A stretch of 64,000 nt of DNA from Kribbella steppae. Its GTDB lineage: Bacteria; Actinomycetota; Actinomycetes; Propionibacteriales; Kribbellaceae. This document shows, piece after piece, positions 48,055-56,778 of the stretch. Location of the stretch: NCBI RefSeq assembly GCF_004342025.1, contig NZ_SLWN01000007.1, positions 339,709-403,708 on the forward strand, written 5' to 3'. How positions within the stretch are numbered: position 1 is the stretch's first letter; each line of letters begins with the position of its first letter. The position numbers and the translations under genes are program-made. The notes beneath the pieces are model-generated. The model was not told where the DNA came from. It ran no database searches and saw only the letters and a list, made by a program, of their open reading frames with translations.

Positions 48055-50346
48055 GTGGAAACCGAATTCGCGGTGTCGCTCGGTTCGCAGCGCTGGACGC
48101 TGCCTGCCGACAGGGACACGTTCACCATTGGCCGCGGCTCGAACGCCGACATCAGGCTGCCGTCGGACGACCAGATCTCCCGCATCCACGCCCGGCTGAA
48201 CCGCTCCGGTACGACGTGGACCCTCGTCGACGAGTCCCGCAACGGCACCGCCCTCAACGGCCGCCGCCTCACCGCCCCGACCGCTCTGACGGACAGCGAC
48301 CGCATCCAGATCGGCCGCTCAGTCCTCACCTTCCACGAACCAACCGCCGCAACCCCACCACCCCCGCCCAACCCCAACCAGCCCCGCCCACCCGCTGCTC
48401 CCCCATCGAGCCGACCGGATGGTCCAGGCCCCGCGAACGCCACGGGCGCCGCAGCGGGCCTCGCAGCCGGCACCGCCTCCGCCGCAGGCCTCGCAGCCGG
48501 CGGCCCCTCCTCCGCGGCCCGCCAAGCAGACGGTTCCGTCCCGAACCCCGCGGACGCCGCCGGCGCTGCGGTGCCTGCGGCTGGCGGCCCCTCCTCCGCG
48601 GCCCGCCAAGCAGACGGTTCCGTCCCAAACCCCGCGGACGCCGCCGGCCCTGCGGCTGGCGGTGCATCCTCCGCACCGCCTGTGCCGAGCCGGACGGACC
48701 ACTCCACCCCGAACCCCGCGGACTCCGCTGGCGCCGTGTCCGGGCGAGGTCTCGCGGGTGGCGGCCCAGCCTCCGCGCCACCCAGTTCGCCCACACAGCG
48801 CCAAGCAGACGACCCGAACCGCGCGGACGCTGCCGGCACCGCGTCCGCGGCTGGCCTTGCGGCCGGCGGGCCATCTTCCGCACCGCCTCCTGCGCCTGCG
48901 CCACGCCGCGCAGATCCCGCGGACGCCGGAGGTCGGGGGGTGGGTTCATCCTCTGCTCCACCCGCGCCGGGCCGGGCAGACCGCCCCGGCGTGAGCCCTG
49001 CGGACGCCGGCACACCGTCCGACGCTGGCTTTGCACACGGCACGTCACCCACGCCGAGACCCTCGCAGAGCCCGCCCACCGCTCACCCGGCTCAGGCCGA
49101 ACCAGCCGGCAGCCCCGGCACGCCGGCTCAGGCTGGGCCAGTCGGCCCAGAGAGTGGGCACGCAGAGCGGGCCGACACCCCCGACATCGGTCGGGCCGCT
49201 CGCAGTCCCGAAGGTGCGCGTCGGGAGTGGGGTGGCGTGCCCGAGGGTGTGCGTGAGGAGTGGATTGGCGTGCCCAAGGGTGCGCGTGACGAGTGGATTG
49301 GCGTGCCTAAGGGTGGGCGCCCGGAATGGGACCCCGACGCCGGTCAGCCCGCAGGCAGCCCCGACGACCCGCGCGGCGAGTGGGTTGGTGGGGCTCGGAT
49401 TGGATGGGTGGATGAGGATGGCGGCTCGGCGGGTGGGGCGGCTTGGGCTGCTTATCCGTCGGCGGACAATCCGGAGCCGGCGCGATCCCCGTGGTCGACG
49501 CCGAAGCGACCTGCTCTGAGTCAGCCCGATGGTGGGCAAGCCAACTGGGCCGAGTCGGCCGGGTGGCCGGATTCGGCCTTCGAGCAGCAGGAGCAGCAGA
49601 GTCCGCCGGCCCGTGAGCCGGAGCCGGTACGGCGTAAGCCGCCAACAACTGAGCCAGCACCGGCGGGCTACGTCCGACTGGTTCGCGTCCTGCTGGTCGC
49701 CGCCGCCGTACTGGGCCTCGGCCTGGTGATCAACCTGGTCGCGACGTTCTTCGCCGACGGCGCCGGTGGCACGCTGCGGTGGTTGGTACCGCCGGCGATC
49801 GCGCTGATCGCCGCGATGGTCGTCGCTCTCATCGACGCGGTCTCTTCCGAGGATCGGCCGGCCGGCGGTCGACTCGACGTACCGGTGATCGTCGCGATCG
49901 TCGTCGTACTGCTGGGCGTCGGGGTCGGCGGGTTCGCGCTCACCGCGGGAGTCGAGTACGCCGCCGGCTACATCACCGGCAAGGAGTCGGGCGAGGACCG
50001 TTTGCTCAAACCCGTCGCCAAGACCACCGCCGGCCTCACCGTCACCGTCGAGAACGTCACGTACACCAGCCACTTCACCCGGGTCGAGGTTGCGGTGAGC
50101 AACGGCGGCGACCAGTCACTGTCCCTCCCGCTCGACGGTCAGGCCGCCTTCACCGGCGAGGACGGGAACTCGCTGAAGGCCGACGGGTTCCGCAGCCAGT
50201 GGAAGGACTCGATCGCGGCCGGCAGCGTCGAACGCGGCACCATCACCTTCAAGGGTCACCTCCCCGAAGGCCTCACCGTCGCCACCCTCACCCTCAAATC
50301 AGGCGACGCACCGATCGCCGTTCCCGGCCTGGCCCTCAGCAACTAA
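48055..50346 (+). CDS. FHA-domain membrane protein with long repetitive linker
   Basis: A 763-residue protein. Residues 1-100 form an FHA phosphothreonine-binding domain (FTIGRGSNADIRLP, QISRIHARL, NGTALNGRRL). Residues 105-540 are Ala/Pro/Ser/Gly-rich and include a repeated stretch built on SSAARQADGSVPNPADA, then repeats of EWIGVPKGARDEWIGVPKG. Membrane helices at about 550-570, 582-600 and 620-645 precede a C-terminal beta domain of about 110 residues resembling DUF4352 (VTVENVTYTSHFTRVEVAVSN). GTG start with GGAG 6 bases upstream. FHA proteins usually bind partners phosphorylated by Ser/Thr kinases; no kinase gene is adjacent. Confidence 0.85.
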   Translation: METEFAVSLGSQRWTLPADRDTFTIGRGSNADIRLPSDDQISRIHARLNRSGTTWTLVDESRNGTALNGRRLTAPTALTDSDRIQIGRSVLTFHEPTAATPPPPPNPNQPRPPAAPPSSRPDGPGPANATGAAAGLAAGTASAAGLAAGGPSSAARQADGSVPNPADAAGAAVPAAGGPSSAARQADGSVPNPADAAGPAAGGASSAPPVPSRTDHSTPNPADSAGAVSGRGLAGGGPASAPPSSPTQRQADDPNRADAAGTASAAGLAAGGPSSAPPPAPAPRRADPADAGGRGVGSSSAPPAPGRADRPGVSPADAGTPSDAGFAHGTSPTPRPSQSPPTAHPAQAEPAGSPGTPAQAGPVGPESGHAERADTPDIGRAARSPEGARREWGGVPEGVREEWIGVPKGARDEWIGVPKGGRPEWDPDAGQPAGSPDDPRGEWVGGARIGWVDEDGGSAGGAAWAAYPSADNPEPARSPWSTPKRPALSQPDGGQANWAESAGWPDSAFEQQEQQSPPAREPEPVRRKPPTTEPAPAGYVRLVRVLLVAAAVLGLGLVINLVATFFADGAGGTLRWLVPPAIALIAAMVVALIDAVSSEDRPAGGRLDVPVIVAIVVVLLGVGVGGFALTAGVEYAAGYITGKESGEDRLLKPVAKTTAGLTVTVENVTYTSHFTRVEVAVSNGGDQSLSLPLDGQAAFTGEDGNSLKADGFRSQWKDSIAAGSVERGTITFKGHLPEGLTVATLTLKSGDAPIAVPGLALSN

Positions 50347-50391
50347 CTCGCCGCACAACCTGCGGGCGTCGGCCGTCATCTGCCGAGTTAG

Positions 50392-50409
50392 ATCGAATTT
50401 TGATATAGT
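50392..50409 (+). promoter_or_regulatory. MarR promoter/operator: ATCGAATTTTGAT with -10 TATAGT
   Basis: A 13-base pseudo-palindrome (50392-50404) overlaps a -10 element TATAGT (50404-50409). Transcription would begin at or next to the GTG at 50417, giving a leaderless mRNA. A/T-rich palindromes over the -10 are usual for MarR autorepression. Confidence 0.6.
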
Positions 50410-50416
50410 TCCCCAG

Positions 50417-50845
50417 GTGACGCTGGATGTGGATCGATTGACGACGGTGATCGAGGACTTCAACACGATCTTCATCCGATTGCCGTCGGTGCGGAGGTTC
50501 AACTTCTCGACGCTGTCGGTGCTGCACACGCTGGCGCGCGGCGGGCCGATGCGGTTGACGGATCTGCTCAAGACCGAGCAACTCAAACAACCCGCGTTGA
50601 CCAGCCTGGTCGCCAGACTCGAGCAGGACGGTTTGATCAACCGTCGCCCGGACCCGACCGACGGCCGCGCGATGTTGCTGTCGCTCACCCGCGAGGGCCG
50701 ACAGATCGTCCGCTCCCGGCACGCGAACCGTGTCACGAAGCTGACCCACCTGGTCGACCAGTTGACCGACGACGAGCGCGCCGTACTCGCCTCCTCGATG
50801 CACGTCCTGACCCGCCTGACCGAGATCGCCGCCGAAGATGCCTGA
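50417..50845 (+). CDS. MarR-family transcriptional regulator
   Basis: A 142-residue regulator with the MarR winged helix: LSVLHTLARGGPMRLTDLLK, QPALTSLVARLEQDGLINR and the wing RRPDPTDGRAMLLSLT. The GTG start fits a leaderless transcript. Its end overlaps the epoxide hydrolase start by 8 bases, so both are co-expressed, and the hydrolase substrate or a related epoxide or phenol may be the inducer. Confidence 0.92.
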   Translation: MTLDVDRLTTVIEDFNTIFIRLPSVRRFNFSTLSVLHTLARGGPMRLTDLLKTEQLKQPALTSLVARLEQDGLINRRPDPTDGRAMLLSLTREGRQIVRSRHANRVTKLTHLVDQLTDDERAVLASSMHVLTRLTEIAAEDA

Positions 50846-52064
50846 GACAACCATGAAGAACTTGAAGCAGACCCCGATCCACGTACCCGACGAGGTACTC
50901 GAAGACCTGCGTCGCCGGCTGACCCTCACCAAATGGCCGCTCGACGTAGGGAACGACGACGGCTTCTACGGCGTACGTCGTACCGACCTGCAAGAACTGG
51001 TCGAGTACTGGGCCGACGGGTTCGACTGGCGTCGGGCCGAGCGGGCGATGAACGAATACGAGCAGTATCGCGTCGACGTCGGCGGCGTACCGGTGCACTT
51101 CATGCGCAAGGCCGGGGTCGGTCCCGATCCGATCCCGCTGATCCTGAGTCACGGCTGGCCGTGGACGTTCTGGCACTGGTCGAAGGTGATCGATCCGCTC
51201 GCCGACCCCGCGTCGTACGGCGGTGATCCGGCCGATGCGTTCGACGTGATCGTGCCGTCGCTGCCCGGGTTCGGGTTCTCCACGCCGCTGACGAACCAGC
51301 CGGACATGAACTTCTGGAAGATGGCCGACGTCTGGCACGAGCTGATGACCGAGGTTCTCGGGTACGAGCGGTACGCCGCCGGCGGCTGTGACGTCGGCGC
51401 GCTCGTCACCGGGCAGCTCGGCCACAAGTACGCCGACGAGCTGTACGGGATCCACATCGGCTCGGGGCTGAAGCTCACGTTCTTCAACGGCGACCGGGCC
51501 TGGGACTTCAGCGGCGGCAACCCGATCCCGCCCGATCTGCCGCCGATTGTCCACAATCGGATTGTCGAGCTCGACCGCCGGTTCGCCGCCCACCTGGCGA
51601 CACACGTCCTTGATCCCAGCACGCTCGGATTCGGCCTGGCCGATTCACCGGCCGGCCTGCTCGCCTGGATGCTCGAGCGATGGACGAGCTGGTCGGACGG
51701 AGACGCATTCACCAAGGACGACGTGCTCACGCACGCCACGATCTACTGGGCCGGCAACGCGATCGACACCTCGATCCGCACGTACGCCAACAACAACCGC
51801 TACCCCTGGACGCCGTCGCACGACCGCCAACCGGTCATCGAGGCACCGACCGGCATCACCTTCGTCGGCTACGAGAACCCACCCGGCGTCACCACACCCG
51901 AGCAACGCATCCAGCACTTCCTGTCCAGCGACCGCGCCTCCTGGTACAACCACGTCAACCTCACCGCCCACCCCACCGGCGGGCACTTCATCCCCTGGGA
52001 GCGCCCCACCGAGTGGACCGACGACCTCCGCCGTACCTTCCGCAACCGCTCAGCCGAGACCTGA
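50838..52064 (+). CDS. Epoxide hydrolase (EHN-type alpha/beta hydrolase)
   Basis: A 408-residue enzyme opening epoxides to diols. The N-terminal EHN domain (IHVPDEVLEDLRRRLTLTKWP, YWADGFDWRRAERAMNEYEQY) is followed by the alpha/beta core with ILSHGWPWTFWHW (oxyanion), PSLPGFGFS, and the nucleophile in GGCDVGALVTG. C-terminal HPTGGHFIPWERP carries the catalytic His. Start at the first ATG overlapping MarR; a second ATG five codons later is possible. A paralogue with about 30-40% similarity by eye lies 1.4 kb away. Confidence 0.93.
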   Translation: MPETTMKNLKQTPIHVPDEVLEDLRRRLTLTKWPLDVGNDDGFYGVRRTDLQELVEYWADGFDWRRAERAMNEYEQYRVDVGGVPVHFMRKAGVGPDPIPLILSHGWPWTFWHWSKVIDPLADPASYGGDPADAFDVIVPSLPGFGFSTPLTNQPDMNFWKMADVWHELMTEVLGYERYAAGGCDVGALVTGQLGHKYADELYGIHIGSGLKLTFFNGDRAWDFSGGNPIPPDLPPIVHNRIVELDRRFAAHLATHVLDPSTLGFGLADSPAGLLAWMLERWTSWSDGDAFTKDDVLTHATIYWAGNAIDTSIRTYANNNRYPWTPSHDRQPVIEAPTGITFVGYENPPGVTTPEQRIQHFLSSDRASWYNHVNLTAHPTGGHFIPWERPTEWTDDLRRTFRNRSAET

Positions 52065-52180
52065 CGGCAGGTCGCGACCGGCGCGGTCGCGGCGAGGGCC
52101 TTGGCCAGTGGATCGATCCGGCCGGGAACCGGACGATCGGCGCGCTGATCGTCGTGGCCGCGTCCGGGGGCGGATCCCGC

Positions 52181-52951
52181 TCAGCGTTTGAGGAAGTCGG
52201 CCGTTCGCGTGTCGGCGGGGAGGTAGGTCTCGACCGCGATCTCTTCGAGGGTGATGTCGAACGGGGTGCCGAAGGTGGTGATGGCGTTGATGAAGCAGAG
52301 GTCGGCGCCCCGGTGGTGGATGCGGATCGGGAGCGCGATGTCGGCGGAGTCGGGTGGTGAGTTGTCGTGATCGGGGCCGTAGGCAATCAGTTCGTCGTAC
52401 AGGGTGTGCAGCTCGGCGTCGCCGGTGGTCGCGGCCTGGCGGGCGAGGCGCGGCAGCAGGTAGCCGCGGACCTGGGCGAGGTTGCGGACCCTCTTCGCGA
52501 ACCCATCGGGGTGCAGGCCGAGGCGCATCATGTTGATCGGCGGCTTCAGCAGTGCGGGATCGACGCCGTCGAGGAAGACGTCGAGTGCGTCGTTGGCGAG
52601 GATCAGGTTCCAGCGGCGATCGACGGCCAGGGCCGGGTACGGCTCGTGGGCGCGGACGAACCGTTCGAGCGCTTCCCGGACGCGATCCAGGTCCGGATCG
52701 TCCAACGGGCGTTGCTGGTAGAGCGGTGCGTGGCCGGCGGCGACGAGCAGGCGGTTGCGCTCGCGGAGAGGGACACCCAGGTGCTCGGCCAGGTGAATGA
52801 CCATTGCGCTGCTCGGGATGGTGCGGCCGGTCTCGACGAAGCTGACGTGGCGGGCGGATACGTCGGCCTGGATCGCGAGGTCGAGCTGGCTCAGCTTCCT
52901 ACGGTGACGCCACTCTCTGAGCAGTACGCCGACCGGCCTGTCGTGGGACAT
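52181..52951 (-). CDS. XRE-family regulator with MmyB-like ligand domain
   Basis: A 256-residue regulator. The N-terminal HTH (VGVLLREWRHRRKLSQLDLA, VSARHVSFVETGRTIPSS) is followed by a PAS-like MmyB domain (PYPALAVDRRWNLILANDA, LHPDGFAKRVRNLAQVRGYL), which in relatives binds fatty acids or other hydrophobic ligands. It is divergent from the SnoaL-like gene, across an ATTAC-N7-GTAAT dyad, and lies between two epoxide hydrolases. Confidence 0.92.
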   Translation of the reverse strand: MSHDRPVGVLLREWRHRRKLSQLDLAIQADVSARHVSFVETGRTIPSSAMVIHLAEHLGVPLRERNRLLVAAGHAPLYQQRPLDDPDLDRVREALERFVRAHEPYPALAVDRRWNLILANDALDVFLDGVDPALLKPPINMMRLGLHPDGFAKRVRNLAQVRGYLLPRLARQAATTGDAELHTLYDELIAYGPDHDNSPPDSADIALPIRIHHRGADLCFINAITTFGTPFDITLEEIAVETYLPADTRTADFLKR

Positions 52952-52987
52952 GGTGTCGAGTATCTCCGGGCTCAATCGGCGTCGCCA

Positions 52988-53004
52988 TTACCACCCTTGT
53001 AATC
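52988..53004. promoter_or_regulatory. Dyad ATTAC-N7-GTAAT between divergent genes
   Basis: A perfect 5-base inverted repeat in the 88-base spacer between the XRE regulator and the SnoaL-like gene. Probable operator of the XRE protein. Confidence 0.55.
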
Positions 53005-53039
53005 GACAGCATGACCCGTCGTCGGAGACCGTCGGTGCC

Positions 53040-53390
53040 ATGACAGCTTTGGAGAAGAAGCAACTCGCCCTGCACGCGTTCCAGGAATTTGCCAACGGCA
53101 ACATCGACGTACTGCGGCCGCTGCTCCGCGAGGACTTCGTCGAACACAGTCCCGGCAATCCGTCCGGACGCGACGCGTTCATCGAGTTCATCGCCCAGGC
53201 CCCGGTCGCCGGTGCCCAGCTCGACCTGCGTCGTGTGATCGCCGACGACGAGTACGTCGTGATGCATTACCTCATGACCACATCGGACCACCCCGAAGGC
53301 GAGGTCGTGGTCGACATCTGGCGGTTTGTAGACAATCAGATCGTCGAGCACTGGGACGTCGTCCAGCCCGCAATCGCCGGCATGCTGTGA
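53040..53390 (+). CDS. SnoaL-like (NTF2-fold) protein
   Basis: A 116-residue protein of the polyketide-cyclase-like NTF2 fold: HAFQEFANGNIDVLRPLLREDFVEHSPGNPSG then FIEFI, RRVIADDEYVVMHY and IWRFVDNQIVEHWDVVQ. These small barrels act as isomerases, dehydratases or ligand binders. It lies between the XRE regulator and the second epoxide hydrolase and is probably under XRE control. The ATG at 53040 begins the fold; upstream starts lie in the divergent spacer. Confidence 0.88.
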   Translation: MTALEKKQLALHAFQEFANGNIDVLRPLLREDFVEHSPGNPSGRDAFIEFIAQAPVAGAQLDLRRVIADDEYVVMHYLMTTSDHPEGEVVVDIWRFVDNQIVEHWDVVQPAIAGML

Positions 53391-53432
53391 AGCGGACATA
53401 GCCTGTCCTCTACTGTCCGTAGCGTCGTATCC

Positions 53433-54527
53433 ATGAGACCTTTTCGCATCGACATCCCGCAGGCCTCGTTGGACGACCTGACCGCCCGGTTGCGGAACAC
53501 TCGCTGGACCCCGCAGCTCCCCGGCGACGGATGGAGCCGCGGGGTTCCGGTGAGCGAACTCCGGGAGCTGGCCAGCTATTGGCAGACCGGGTACAACTGG
53601 CGGGCTGCCGAGACACGGTTGAACGAGTTCCCTCAGTACCTGACCGAGATCGACGGTCTGGACATTCACTTCCTGCACGTTCGCTCCGCGCAGCCGGATG
53701 CGCTGCCTCTGCTCCTCACCCATGGCTGGCCGAACTCGTTCGTCGAGTTCACCGAGCTGATCGAGCCGCTCACTAGGCGGGGATTCGACGTCGTGGTGCC
53801 GTCCGTTCCGGGGTTCGGATTCTCGGCGGCGCCGCGTGAGACCGGCTGGAGTGCCGCACGAGTGGGGCAGGTCTGGGCCGAGCTGATGCGTCGCCTCGGC
53901 TATGAGCGGTACGGCGTACAAGGTGGGGACTTCGGCGCGTACGTCGCACCGGAAGTGGCCAAGGCAGATCCTTCGCACGTGGTCGGCGTGTACATCACCG
54001 GCGGGCTGGGATTTCCGACCGAAGCTGATCTACCCGAACTGAACGAGGAGGAGCAGACCGCGTTCGCCGAGCTGATGAACGCGGACTGGATGCACGGCGT
54101 CGACCACCACGCTCTGTTGAGGACGGCACCGCAGACCTTCGCCTACGGGTGGAACGACTCACCGGTGGCCGCGCTGGCGTGGCTGACGCAGAAGTTCCAC
54201 GAGTTCAACGCCAGCGGCGAACCGCTCGAGCAGGCGATCGACCGCGATCTGTTCCTGACCAACCTGAGTGTGTACTGGTTCACCGGAACGTTCGGATCCT
54301 CGGCACTGCCGTACTACGACGCCGTCGGCCCACTGTGGCCCGAAGGGCAGAAACTCGTCCCCACCGGCGTGTACAGCGACGCACCCGGTATCCGCCGGCT
54401 CGCCGCTCGCACCAACACCATCACTCACTGGCCGGAGACCAACCCGGCCGGACACCACTTCATTGCCATGAGCAACCCTGCCGACTACGCCGAGGATCTC
54501 CAGGCGTTCTTCACTGGTCTCGCCTGA
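53433..54527 (+). CDS. Epoxide hydrolase (EHN-type), second copy
   Basis: A 364-residue enzyme of the same family as the one upstream. EHN domain: FRIDIPQASLDDLTARLRNT, YWQTGYNWRAAETRLNEFPQY. Core: LLTHGWPNSFVEF (oxyanion), PSVPGFGFS, nucleophile Asp in VQGGDFGAYV, and catalytic His in NPAGHHFIAMSNP. It is 44 residues shorter and clearly diverged, so it is probably an older paralogue with a different substrate. It converges on the HxlR gene with 4 bases between stops. Confidence 0.93.
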   Translation: MRPFRIDIPQASLDDLTARLRNTRWTPQLPGDGWSRGVPVSELRELASYWQTGYNWRAAETRLNEFPQYLTEIDGLDIHFLHVRSAQPDALPLLLTHGWPNSFVEFTELIEPLTRRGFDVVVPSVPGFGFSAAPRETGWSAARVGQVWAELMRRLGYERYGVQGGDFGAYVAPEVAKADPSHVVGVYITGGLGFPTEADLPELNEEEQTAFAELMNADWMHGVDHHALLRTAPQTFAYGWNDSPVAALAWLTQKFHEFNASGEPLEQAIDRDLFLTNLSVYWFTGTFGSSALPYYDAVGPLWPEGQKLVPTGVYSDAPGIRRLAARTNTITHWPETNPAGHHFIAMSNPADYAEDLQAFFTGLA

Positions 54528-54531
54528 CCTG

Positions 54532-54870
54532 TCAGGCCTTCTTCGGCAGGCCTTTCTCCCAATCGTCGGCCCAGGACTGGAGCGGGCGGATGGCGGTGAT
54601 GAGGTCCTTGCCGAGTGGCGTCAGGCGGTAGCCGTCATCGTCGAGCCGGACGATGGCGGCTTCTGTCAGGGTGGCGAGGCGGGTGCTCAGGACGCTCGAG
54701 GACATGCGTTCGCAGCGGCGCTGGAGTTCGCGGAAACCCAGCGCGCCGGAGCGCAGTTCCCAGATCACCCGCAACGTCCACCGCTGCCCGAGCAGGTCGA
54801 GCGCCGCCATCAGCGGCCGCCCGGTCGTCGATCCACGAACCGGTACACCCGGACGAGGCTGATCCGGCAT
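54532..54870 (-). CDS. HxlR-family transcriptional regulator
   Basis: A 112-residue MarR-like winged-helix regulator with the HxlR signature: LDLLGQRWTLRVIWELRSGALGF and RELQRRCERMSSSVLSTRL. It lacks the redox Cys found before the first helix in some members. ATG with GGAGG 5 bases upstream settles the start. It is divergent from the carboxymuconolactone decarboxylase-like gene; the spacer has two CCGAAGC direct repeats and a TTCGAA palindrome that may be its binding site. Confidence 0.9.
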   Translation of the reverse strand: MPDQPRPGVPVRGSTTGRPLMAALDLLGQRWTLRVIWELRSGALGFRELQRRCERMSSSVLSTRLATLTEAAIVRLDDDGYRLTPLGKDLITAIRPLQSWADDWEKGLPKKA

Positions 54871-54941
54871 CGCCACCTCCTTGCGCTTCTCTTTCCGAAG
54901 CATCATAGTGGTTCGAAATCCGAAGCGCTCACGAGGTGACC

Positions 54942-55487
54942 ATGCCCCGCATCGAACCACTCACCCCGCCGTACCCCGCGGACGTCGCCGAGGCCCTCCG
55001 CAAATGGATGCCACCCGGCGTGACCCAGGAACCCCTGGCCCTGTTCCGCCTACTCCAACACCACCCCGACCTGGCGTCCCGCATGCGGGTCCTCGGCGCC
55101 GGCCTCCTGGCCCACGGCGAACTCCCCGCCCTGGACCGCGAAATCGTCATCGCCCGCGTCTGCGCCCTGTCCAACTGCCCCTACGAGTGGACCGTCCACG
55201 CCACCGTCTTCGCCGACCAGGTAGGACTCACACCTGACCAACTCCAAGCAACCGTCACCGGCGCCACCGACTGGCCCCCAAACCACGAAGCCCTGCTCCA
55301 AGCACTAGACGAACTCCACGCCACCGCCCACCTAACTGACGAGACCTGGCGAGCCCTCAGCAGCCACTGCAACACCCAGCAACTACTGGAGATCCTCGTC
55401 CTGGCCGGCTGGTACCACACCATCAGCTACGTCGCCAACGCCGTACACCTGGCCAACGAACCGTGGGCGGCGCAGTACCCCAGCTGA
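54942..55487 (+). CDS. Carboxymuconolactone decarboxylase/AhpD-fold protein
   Basis: A 181-residue helical protein. The AhpD-like core RVLGAGLLAHGELPALDREIV is followed by RVCALSNCPYEWTVH, where two Cys spaced C-x4-C and the distant His stand for the active-site pattern (classical AhpD has CxxC). A role in peroxide defence or lactone decarboxylation is possible. ATG has GAGG 5 bases upstream. It is divergent from and probably controlled by HxlR. Confidence 0.87.
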   Translation: MPRIEPLTPPYPADVAEALRKWMPPGVTQEPLALFRLLQHHPDLASRMRVLGAGLLAHGELPALDREIVIARVCALSNCPYEWTVHATVFADQVGLTPDQLQATVTGATDWPPNHEALLQALDELHATAHLTDETWRALSSHCNTQQLLEILVLAGWYHTISYVANAVHLANEPWAAQYPS

Positions 55488-55704
55488 CGCCTCTTGCACC
55501 AGATGAGCCGAGGTCGCTCGCAGCGTCGAGGCGCCCTCTTCATCGCTGGGAGTGGGAGCGTCGTTACAGCGCTGAGAGATCCGGTATGGCGGCTGTTGCA
55601 CGAAGGTGCAAAAGTCACGTGGATGTCGGCGGTGGCAGGTAGGGTGACCTCGGTCTCGGGCTGACCGAGACGACTTTTCTTTGCCCTGGAGGGGGAACTC
55701 CTTG

Positions 55705-56670
55705 ATGAAACTGCAGCGCCTTGCGCTCGCAATGGCCGGCGTCGGCATGCTCGCCGCGACCGTCGCCGCTTCCGGTCCGGCCGTCGCCGCCGGTCAGGCC
55801 GATCCGAAACCGTCGTGGTCGGCCAAGGCCGCCAACCTGAAGCAGCAGGCGGGAGTGAAGGCCACGTCCACGGCCGCGGCCTGCATCAACTGGGTCGGGT
55901 GGCCGACTGCCACGAACACCGTGGAAGCGGTGGACGTCACCGCCGGCAGGCCGCCGCAGGCCGCCGCTTACGAGCCGTTCAACTTCGTCTCCACCCGGTA
56001 CTCCGCGACCTGGTATGCGGCGCAGAATGCCTCAGCTACCCAGTTCTACTTCTACGGTCTGTTCCTGCAGAGTGGGAACCTGTACCGGCACACGACCTAC
56101 CTGTCGGACACCGCTGCGCCGCGGCCGACCTTCACCCGGATCGGGTCCGGCTGGACGAACTTCAAGTCCATTGCGACCTCGAACTACAGCGTCGCGCTGC
56201 CCCGGCACGCGTACCTGTACGGCCTGAACACCAACGGCAGCCTGTACCGCTACGCGCAGGTCAGCGGCGGCTTCCGGTCGCTCGGCTCGTTCGCCGGGTT
56301 CCGTGGCTTCAAGGCGATGACGGTGATCAGCGAGACGGCGACGTACGACACGCTGCTGATGACGACGAACGCCGGCGCTCTCTACACCATCCGGATCCCG
56401 GTCACCGCGACGGCGAAGCCGGTCGTGAAGCTGATCCGCAGCTCCGGCTGGTCGGCCTTCGAGTCGCTCGTCGTCCAGGGCTGCGGGACTCGTGGCGGTT
56501 CGCTGGTCGTCGGTGTCGACCACGAGACCGACTCCGGTTACCTGTACGCCATGTCCAAGGCCAACGGCACCGCCACCGCCATCACGTCGTACGGCAAGAT
56601 CCCGGCGGTCTTCAACGGGATCAACCACGTGTCCTTCACGTCGCACTACGACCAGCTGGTCGGCGAGTAG
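55705..56670 (+). CDS. Secreted protein, probable beta-propeller
   Basis: A 321-residue exported protein. The signal peptide ends near AVAAGQA (about residue 31). The mature part has repeated blades of the type GSGWTNFKSIATSNY, then LYGLNTNGSLYRYAQVSGGFRS and GWSAFESLVVQGC, resembling tachylectin-2-like propellers, which bind sugars. GGAGGGGGA lies upstream of the ATG. A strong terminator follows. Confidence 0.78.
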   Translation: MKLQRLALAMAGVGMLAATVAASGPAVAAGQADPKPSWSAKAANLKQQAGVKATSTAAACINWVGWPTATNTVEAVDVTAGRPPQAAAYEPFNFVSTRYSATWYAAQNASATQFYFYGLFLQSGNLYRHTTYLSDTAAPRPTFTRIGSGWTNFKSIATSNYSVALPRHAYLYGLNTNGSLYRYAQVSGGFRSLGSFAGFRGFKAMTVISETATYDTLLMTTNAGALYTIRIPVTATAKPVVKLIRSSGWSAFESLVVQGCGTRGGSLVVGVDHETDSGYLYAMSKANGTATAITSYGKIPAVFNGINHVSFTSHYDQLVGE

Positions 56671-56710
56671 CCCAAGGGTTCCAAGCAGGAGACACACGCA
56701 GGACACACCC

Positions 56711-56744
56711 AACCGGGGACGCCGCACACGCGGCGTCCCCGGTT
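56711..56744. terminator. Strong bidirectional hairpin terminator
   Basis: Perfect 15-base stem AACCGGGGACGCCGC with its complement and an ACAC loop. It lies 40 bases after the secreted-protein stop and 34 bases after the convergent AraC stop on the other side. Confidence 0.9.
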
Positions 56745-56778
56745 GTCGTTGGCAACCTCACCTGCGCTCCGCGTGGTC

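Noticed and set aside
47730..49079. A 449-codon minus-strand frame through the repeat array and FHA linker
   Set aside because: Its sequence is only the reverse reading of the tandem repeats and the Ala/Pro linker; the plus-strand FHA domain is clearly the real gene.
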